DNA of 64,000 nt. It comes from Liriodendron chinense. Taxonomy: Eukaryota > Streptophyta > Magnoliopsida > Magnoliales > Magnoliaceae. Below, piece by piece: positions 57,601 through 64,000 of the stretch. The stretch spans positions 1,116,001-1,180,000 of the forward strand of contig ML058371.1 of the NCBI GenBank assembly GCA_003013855.2. Reading direction: 5' to 3'. The notes beneath the pieces are model-generated. The model saw nothing but the letters and a program-made list of their open reading frames with translations, searched no databases and was not told the DNA's origin. The translations under genes were made by a program, and so were the position numbers. Position 1 is the first letter of the stretch; every line of letters begins with the position of its first letter.

Positions 57601-58200
57601 AGTAAGCTACTTGTAACTTGACTCATTGTAACCGCACCATCCAAGGTCGAGTTGTTAAGAGACATCACTAGGGATTCCCAATTGTTAGATAAAGAGCCAA
57701 GCAATAACAATGCTTGTAGATCATTATCCAGTATTATCTTCATGATGGTTAACTGATTCACAGTACTCTGCATCTCATTAAAATGCTCTACAATAAAACT
57801 TCATTCTTTATATTTTAAATTTATGAGCTTAATTAAGAAAGCCTTACTCCCAATGGTTTTTCTTTCATACAATACTTTTAATTTTTTCCATAGGGCCTTA
57901 GTAGAAGATTCATTCAACACATGGTGAAAAACGCCATCATCCAACCATCATCAAATATGTCTAATGATTTTTCTATTTAACTTCTTCCATTTCCCATCCG
58001 ACGTGTCCTTTGGTTTGACTTCATCACCTTCAATCGATGTGTATAAATCTTTACAATATAAGATGACTTTCATCTTAGCTTTTCAAATCGTCCAATTGGA
58101 GCCATTAAGGTTGAGCATTCTATTTATGGTGCTTGCCTCCATTTTAATATACATACGACAAACAACAAACTCTAAAAAAACAACCAAGCTTCCAACCAAA
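54601..58200 (-). pseudogene. Ty1-copia gag-pol, main part
   Basis: From right to left: gag start (MEASTINRMLNLNGSNWTI, about 58142); gag UBN2-type region LGSLSNNWESLVMSLNN (57780-57516); CCHC knuckle CYNCGKLSHY.YEC (about 57460-57420); protease VVDTGASFHAT (about 57236-57268, catalytic DTG kept); integrase with the tail YNVWDPKRKKIQRSRDVVFY (about 56115-56050); reverse transcriptase LDLEIEQLNIKTTFLQGDL (55470-55410) and YVDEMLIVGQ (catalytic YVDD changed to YVDE, about 55190); RNase H region SLMYVMVCTRPNITDAVGVV (about 54880-54820). The frame breaks at 54601, where the gypsy element inserted, and resumes at 29024. Many stops and frameshifts. The domain order and tail motif suggest the Tork/Tnt1 group. 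Confidence 0.9.
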
Positions 58201-58212
58201 GCTCTGATATCA
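58201..58212 (-). promoter_or_regulatory. Primer binding site of the copia element
   Basis: On the minus strand TGATATCAGAGC begins two bases after the 5' LTR. It differs by one base from the initiator tRNA-Met complement TGGTATCAGAGC used by most copia elements. Confidence 0.8.
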
Positions 58213-58214
58213 CT

Positions 58215-59733
58215 TGTAGGGAAAATAAAACATTTTCCAACTATGTGTAAATTAGTGAGATTAACAATATGGAGAGATTTAATGAAAGATTTCAATTCCA
58301 ACATAAGCCAAGTATATCATTGAACATGTAGAATGCAAGAGAGACACTAAGATTTTTTACGTGGAAAACTCTCCAATAATGGGAAAACTACATGACCTAG
58401 TCCAACAATAAGCATACTATATATAATGATAATGGAAGTACAATTATCAAGAGAACACTCTCTTGGATGCCTAAATACACCACACAATAACCTTCAAGAG
58501 AACCACGTCTCTTAGATAACCGAATACAACACCCTATAGGTGGATTACAAGCATTAAAGAAGAAAGAGATTTCTTATTAAAGATTTTCTAGAAAAGAAAC
58601 CACTAACCACATATTCTTGGAAAAGATAACTGAAGAGTTTATGTATGGAACCCTCATCCGAAGACGAAAAAAACTCTTAAAATCAGAGCCTTGTAAAGAA
58701 TACCTTGCTCCAGTGTTTTAAATAGTGGTAGCATATTGCATAGTATTCAGCCTTCCATGCGTGTAGAGTAAATAGTGTAGTGTGTAACGTGAGCTACACG
58801 ATACTTCTATTTTTTTAATTTAAAAATAGGAAAAACATGATAAATAGTAAAAATAGTAAAAAAATAAAAATAAAAATGCCTAAAAGATGATTCATTTTTC
58901 AAGTACAAGCATGTTTAAAATGTTATTAATTAACACTTATCAAAAGTCAATCCAAATATATAAAGTTAAAAACTAAATCACATAATTATTATATCAACAA
59001 CTTTCTAAGCAAGCCACTTTAATTAATAATGTCTAATTGAAATGACAAGTCACAACTATAGGTATGAAAAAGACATAAGAATCCCACAAGTTAAGAATAT
59101 TAAGTACAATACAGATGTCATCAATAGAAAGAGGGCTTTTCAAAAACCTTCTTTTGCCCTTTTTCTGTTAAGTTTTGTTTTAAAGTTTTTTTTATGTGTG
59201 AGTTTCACACCAACTTTATCAAAGGATCACCATCATTTTAAGTGAAGGTAAACAAAGAAAGGTTTGATTTTAACTTTACATAAGTTTTTCATGATGTGAG
59301 TTTTACACTATTTTTGGCAAACAAAGCTAAAAAATAAAAACAAAAATTGAGAAAAAAACATTATAGCATACGCCACAAACACTACACGTTACGTAGCAAT
59401 AGCATACACTACGACCCCTGTAGCGTACACTATAGGGGATTTACTCTATTTAGCTACGCTACGTAATGGTACGGCTATGCTACGCTATGTAGCGTACACT
59501 ACAAGCGCTATTTCAAACATTGCCTTGCTTTTCTTCCTTAGAAACCTCTTCTCTTTAAGAGAAACAAAAAAAACCCCAAAAGGTTGCTAGCAAAAAATCC
59601 TCAAAAGGTTGTTAGATGCTGTTTTTTTTCTCTTTTTTTTTATCTTAAACAAAAGGGCCAAGCAAAAGATGACCAAAATGCCCTTGGGCCTCACATGTGG
59701 GACTCACCTCCATATGGGGAGAGATTCCCAACA
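58215..59733 (-). mobile_element. 5' LTR of the copia element (split by a hAT element)
   Basis: On the minus strand it starts TGTTGGGAATCTCTCC and ends TTTCCCTACA. It is colinear with the 3' LTR (27010-28611) except for the 812-bp insertion at 58711-59522 and the one in the other LTR. Shared words include AACTATGTGTA, AATGCAAGAGAGACAC and GTGGGACTCACCTCCA. Confidence 0.88.
58711..59522. mobile_element. hAT-type non-autonomous element (812 bp)
   Basis: The ends are CAGTGTTTTAAATAGTGG and, reversed at the right, CAATGTTTGAAATAGCGC. Flanks CCTTGCTC (58703-58710) and CCTTGCTT (59523-59530) form an 8-bp duplication with one change. The interior is AT-rich, with TAGCGTAC and CTACGCTA words at both ends; no transposase is visible. 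The other LTR lacks it. Confidence 0.8.
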
Positions 59734-60189
59734 ATCCTAACCTTTCATACACAGTTAAAATAAAGTCAAAACGACGATTCACATTCAACTAAAAGGAGGC
59801 CCAAGATTGGTAACCAGGGTCTTCTGATTCAAAGATTTTTTGGTATGGTACGTCCATTGCACATCCATTGGTGAGTTGCATTAGACAAATGGTCTAGATT
59901 AGTGAAAAAATGTGTCCCTTACAGTAAGTAAAAAAAGCTGAGTATACCACAATTATCCTTGGGGTGAGGGTCATATGGCACATCACATCGCATGATACCT
60001 ACCATTCAAGTGGCTTTGTAGCTTATTCATATTGTCAAGTGGGCTGCTAAGACACTTAGTCAGCCCAGCACCATGACTCTAGCCTAGTTAGAGTTTGCCC
60101 GGGTTCTTGTTTGAAGGCACATTACAACTCTCATTTCCTTGGATGCGAATTACATGTGCCCCCGCCCACAAGAAGTTCCAGTGGTCATA
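59734..60189. other. Spacer right of the copia element
   Basis: It begins with the ATCCT target duplication (59734-59738). No gene or transposon end is seen. Confidence 0.5.
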
Positions 60190-60797
60190 AGCTAAGTGGG
60201 GCTCATAGAGATACTTGTGAGTAATCCACTCCGTCCATCAATTTCTCAAGCACACAATAGGACAAAGGTCTAAAAATCAGGCATATCCGAAACTCGGGTA
60301 GACTACACAACAGGAAATAATGAGAATGAAAATGTGCACTATCGAAACCTTTCTAGAGCCAACCACGATTCTTATATGCCATTTAAACCATTTATAAGGT
60401 TATTACTATTGGGATAAAATGTAGGCAAAAATATCATCCTAATACACAACTTTTGTGGCATGATCTACTTGAGTTTTAGATCTGCTTGATTTTTTTACCC
60501 ATCATATTGGGAGCTTGAGACCAAAGCACACCTTCATATAGTTTCGGAGCCCCCCTTACCAAAGTGAGCAGTCTCAAAACAAATAGATGGAGTGGATTTC
60601 TCACCGGCATCTCTATGGGCTCTTGAACTGGACACAAACAAAGTTTAACCGTTCGGATCGACTCGAATCGACTCAGTAAAACCCTGTTCGAACATAATGT
60701 CTTCTTGTTTGAACTTTGCTTGAACACACAGAAAAAATTCGAGTCAGTTTCAATCACAATCCTGTTCTACTCGACTCGACTCGTTCGTTTGACTATA
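60190..60797. mobile_element. Decayed foldback MITE and hAT-like debris
   Basis: The part about 60195-60530 follows the foldback family order (GTGGGGCTCATAGAG, CCACTCCGTCCATCA, AAACTCGGGTAGACTACAC, CTTTTGTGGCATGATC). The part 60640-60797 is full of GACTCGAATCGACTC-like words, like the ends of the hAT element at 27207, with no clear boundaries. Confidence 0.45.
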
Positions 60798-60806
60798 TAT
60801 ATATAT

Positions 60807-60851
<45 letters not shown>
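60798..60851. repeat. (TA)n(GA)n microsatellite
   Basis: A short TA run passes directly into about 20 GA units. Confidence 0.95.
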
Positions 60852-60855
<4 letters not shown>

Positions 60856-61345
60856 TGGATGACAAATAAACATGACTGTGGGCCCTAGGAAGGTTTCAAT
60901 GGTGAACATCATTCTCCTCACTGTTTCCAGTGGTGTTGTCCACTTAAGCTTTGTATCTGCCTCATTTTTTTATGTAGTGCCTTAAAATGAGTTGTACAAA
61001 TGGATGGACGGAGTGGATAAAAAAATAGATCATGGTGGGGCCCACAGAGCTTTGACACCAGCTTGCTGGCGGGTGTTCGCGTCACCAGCCATGAGCCAAC
61101 CTACGTTCGCGTCACAAGCCATGCACAGTTCCTATGCTAGAAATCTAGGTGGGGTCCACCGTGATGTTTATGAGGAATCCACGCCATCCATCCATTTTGT
61201 GAGATCATTTTAGGATGTAAGACAAAAAATGATTTGGATCCAAGACTCAAGTGGGCCGCACTAAAGGAAAAGATGGTTGGGAAATTCCTACTGTTGAAAT
61301 CTCTCTGGAGTCCACAGTGATGTTTAATGCCATCATAATGTCATT
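60852..61345. mobile_element. Two partial foldback MITEs, back to back
   Basis: A right half at about 60852-61060 (AAGGTTGGATGACAAATAAAC ... ATCATGGTGGGGCCCACAG) is followed by TTCGCGTCAC.AGCCATG repeated twice, then a left half from about 61150 (GGTGGGGTCCACCGTGATG) to 61345. Halves of separate copies, or one copy rearranged. Confidence 0.5.
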
Positions 61346-61869
61346 CCTGTGGTGTAGTTCACTAGAGATTTAGTTGTGGCTAAACCTTGTGATTTGTCAT
61401 TTGTGAAATGTAATTTGTGAACAAATCGGTATTTACTATTCAGTAGTAAAAAAAAATATTTTCAAGTGAAAAAAAAGTGAAATTATTTGAACTTGTTCGA
61501 ACTCGTAAAAATTGTCCGAAATTCATATGTTCGAACATGTTCAAACATGATTGGGCCAGACCAAATCGAGTTTGAACAGAGCCACCCTGTTCGAACAATG
61601 TTCGAACACACCCACTCAAGTAGCTGAACGATCCGATCTGGTCCATTTTCGAGTCGGATCGGATCGTTGCCCACCTTTAAAGGGCTCCACATGGCTTATG
61701 ACCCCAATAACTTTTTATGGGCAAGGGCCCATGCAATTCGCTTGAAGGGTTGTTGAGATTCATAAAAAGGAAAAGAAATGAGACCATATTTTCCTTAAAA
61801 CTAACTTTTTATTGTGTGTTAAGTTTATTTGTGTGAATTTTTGTAAAACACCATTTCCCGCTTTTTGTC
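61346..61869. other. Spacer, no gene seen
   Basis: GTTCGAAC-type words cluster at 61480-61680 as in the interiors of hAT-like elements. TTGTC at 61865-61869 is the left target duplication of the next element. Confidence 0.5.
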
Positions 61870-63124
61870 TGTGGACGTTAGATCCAGGTGTAAGAGATTG
61901 TATTGTGGCTTCCATGGGTTTGCCTCTTTCAAGGGATTTTTGGTATAGGTTAAGGTAATTGATTAGACCAGAGTCACCACTAGCATTTACTTCGTCTCTA
62001 CAATCAGTTAAACTCTATAGAAACGTTAGAGAAGAGGATCTGAAGATACTCGTCTTTAAATTACTCTTTGATCTGCGGTTAGAGATTTGAGGTAAGGGAC
62101 CACGATTACAGAGAAAGAAGGTGTTAGGAACCAACTCTGCCCATACGGATGTACGGTCTCTACTTCATAGAATCTGGCAAATCTCTGAATGCTAGGATTA
62201 GTTCTCTTGTACTCTCAATGGCGTGATGTACGTGTAATGAGATGATATGTGACGGTAGATCTAATCAGTAAGAATTTCTGATGGGTAAGATTCAATTAAA
62301 TCGGCAAGCCATAGAGCATATTCTTGAGCTAATCAGGTGCTAGGAGTGGTATAATGATATGTTAATGGATGCAATGAGCAGGGAGATTGGGAAGGCAATG
62401 AGTATTGCACTACGCTAAGGTATGGACTAGATAAGGGTGATATTAGACGCTTGGATGAACAGTTGGGTCGCGTAGCTAGCTCGAGTGGCTTGGATCTTGA
62501 ATTTGAATGACTCGGGAGGCTTGAATCTTGGCTAGATCGGACTAGACCAAGGCTAAACTCTTCTCACTCACCGTCACTTTCCTAGGTAAAGGAATGGGTT
62601 AAGGGTGTATAAGGAGTGTATGGGAATAGGTTGTGGATCGAAGTGGATTTGTCTGGATAATGGAAATGAAAGAGAGGGGGGCTATTGATAGCCCTCCAAT
62701 GTGGCATTTTTTATAATTTAGGTGCCACCCATCGACAGCTGGAGCTCCAGCTTTGGCAGGTGGAACTCCACTCCTATTTGAGGTTCAGATTGCTTTGTTG
62801 TTCCAACTTCCCTACGCCGTTAGGCTAGAACTTAGTCTTAGGTTTAGGTTTGGTTTGGGTTCTAATTAGGTGAGTTAATTTGATAGATGGGCTGAGTTGA
62901 CTTGGTGAGTTAACTCAGCGAGTTGACTCATTGAATTGACTCAGTGAGCTGACCCGTTGGAAAGTTTCGGCTTGGTTTCTTCTAAGGGTGGTTTACAGGG
63001 TTTAGGATTTATGGTTTGGATCAGGGTTTAGATTTGGGTTAGGATTAAGGTTTATGGTACGGATCGCCATCCATCGTAACTGTCTAATCTCAATTAACCT
63101 ATCGCCTAAGGTGGGGTGTCTACA
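61870..63124 (-). mobile_element. Solo LTR of a Tat-related family (1.25 kb)
   Basis: On the minus strand it starts TGTAGACACCCCACCTTAG and ends TAACGTCCACA. It is flanked by a perfect 5-bp duplication TTGTC (61865-61869 and 63125-63129). It is clearly related to the LTRs of the 25.6-kb gypsy element: GACCAGAGTC.CCACTAGC, TAGAAACGTTAGAGAAG.GGATC and GTAAGA.TTTCTGATGGG are shared. Divergence is strong, so it is another family or an old copy. No internal region remains. Confidence 0.85.
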
Positions 63125-63239
63125 TTGTCTGAGTGGAAAAATTAACAAAATTTATTCTCCCACCTCCACTCTTGAGAAAGGTGTTTTTACGATGGAAGGA
63201 AAATTATTTCTCATGGGTTAAGGCCAAATTTATTACAAT
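63125..63239. other. Short spacer, no feature seen
   Basis: It starts with TTGTC, the right target duplication of the solo LTR. Nothing else is recognised. Confidence 0.5.
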
Positions 63240-63750
63240 CCATCCTTAAGTGCCTCACATGCCTCATATGCGTCACATGTGCCATATATGCCAATGTGCC
63301 AAATTAGCCATTGTCCATATTCGGTTATGCCCCACACATACTAGTATGCCTCGTGTCACCATTGATCTTCTCTTATGCCCTTGATGTGTAAAGTGTCTCA
63401 CATAATGTGTCACATGTGACACCATCCATCTTTTCTTAAGCCCCACATATTCCACCATCAATCTTATGCCTCACATGTGCAAAGCACTCCACGTGCACAA
63501 ATTTTCCATGTGCCATCATCCATTTTAGTCATTCTAATATGCCACATGTGCCAATGGTTGCCAATATGCACAAGTGCTGCCATCTAACTTCAAGTGCCCA
63601 TATGTCAAAAATGTTCCAATCCATATCATGCCACATGTACCACCGTATAACTTTAAGCACATCATATGTACCATGTGTGCAATAATCCAACTTCCAATCC
63701 CCACATATCTACTATTTATCTTCAAGCATCCCACATGTGCTCTTCATGCT
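63240..63750. repeat. Degenerate CACATGTGCC / CATATGCC array
   Basis: CACATGTG, CATATGTG and CACATGTGCCA motifs recur about every 20-40 bases together with ATGCC.CACATGTG and CCATC.A.CTT words, some 20 times. Units are too diverged to set a clean period. Open frames across it (His/Met/Cys-rich) are artefacts. Confidence 0.7.
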
Positions 63751-64000
63751 AATTGAGTAAACACTAGTGACTACTTACAATCCTTTTTCAAGTAAATGTT
63801 TTACTTTACCCAACATCAAATTTGAAAATAAATTCTAAATTTTTAGAAAAATATTGTTAAAAAAAAAATGTTCCATTTCCCACAGTTTCTGAAAGTAGGG
63901 TTTCCCAATAAACATGATTTTCTTTCCCATGCTTTTCACATATCCAAACAAAGCCCTTAGGGCATATCTGGATATGTGGGATTTACTAGAAAAGAAAGGA
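63751..64000. other. Spacer with a hairpin at 63938-63979
   Basis: CACATATCCAAACAAAGCCCT is followed directly by the imperfect inverted copy AGGGCATATCTGGATATGTG. Such ends are common in small DNA transposons; a second element may continue past the window edge. Confidence 0.45.

Larger units (their letters stand above)
27010..59733 (-). mobile_element. Complete Ty1-copia element carrying nested insertions
   Basis: The outer limits are TGTAGGG (27010) and TTCCCAACA (59733) on the plus strand, flanked by a perfect 5-bp duplication ATCCT (27005-27009 and 59734-59738). The element reads right to left: 5' LTR 58215-59733, primer binding site, gag-pol 58200-54601 continuing at 29024-28612, 3' LTR 27010-28611. 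Without nested elements it would be about 5.4 kb. Its LTRs differ by roughly 15% in their first 170 bases by eye, so it is old. It contains a 25.6-kb gypsy element and one hAT-type element in each LTR. Confidence 0.9.

Noticed and set aside
63273..63756. Cys/His/Met-rich frames on both strands that resemble zinc-finger proteins
   Set aside because: They come from the repeated CACATGTGCC words; Cys and His spacing is irregular and both strands read alike.
1..64000. tRNA, rRNA or small RNA genes
   Set aside because: I looked for tRNA T-loop words (GGTTCGAATCC type) and rRNA-like blocks and found none with a fitting fold; a dedicated scan (tRNAscan-SE, Infernal) would settle it.

Overview
The window looks like nuclear DNA of a flowering plant: GT-AG introns, plant LTR-retrotransposon lineages (Ty1-copia, Tat/Ogre-type and Tekay/Del-type Ty3-gypsy), hAT- and Mutator-type MITEs and plant microsatellites. 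Many copies of a foldback repeat around GTGGGGCCCACC-ATGATGTATGTG suggest a magnoliid (Magnolia or laurel relatives), but that is from memory of such repeats and is only a weak inference.

Only one intact host gene is recognisable: a two-exon short-chain dehydrogenase/reductase on the minus strand at 7105-8221, whose first coding exon is just 29 bases. The rest of 1-26.9 kb is MITEs, solo or truncated LTR elements, microsatellites and decayed spacer. A degraded plus-strand copia gag-pol lies at about 15.0-17.06 kb. A nest at 17.79-23.77 kb has three layers: a foldback MITE, inside it a 5.6-kb minisatellite-rich LTR element (17955-23516), and inside that a Tekay-like element reduced to one 3.1-kb LTR, a pol tail and a stub of the other LTR (18750-21914).

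From 27010 to 59733 the sequence is one nested structure. A minus-strand Ty1-copia element has a perfect 5-bp target duplication (ATCCT). Its RNase H region is split by a 25.6-kb minus-strand Ty3-gypsy element of the Tat/Ogre group (29025-54600; flanks GATTG/GATTA). That element's integrase is split by a 2.1-kb solo LTR (42916-45029; TGCAT duplication). Each copia LTR carries its own, different hAT-type element with an 8-bp target duplication. By eye the gypsy LTRs differ by about 4% and the copia LTRs by about 15%, matching the order of insertion.

The gypsy element is the most interesting part. Besides gag, protease, reverse transcriptase, two RNase H domains and integrase on the minus strand (all with stops or frameshifts), its 12-kb 3' region carries two plant-mobile-domain-like genes in antisense orientation, both with spliceosomal introns that restore frame. 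A GC-rich dyad is shared by the LTRs and the leader of one antisense gene, and two tandem-repeat arrays lie nearby. From 59.7 to 64 kb there are foldback MITE fragments, a solo LTR of a related Tat family (61870-63124, perfect TTGTC duplication) and a CACATGTGCC-rich array.
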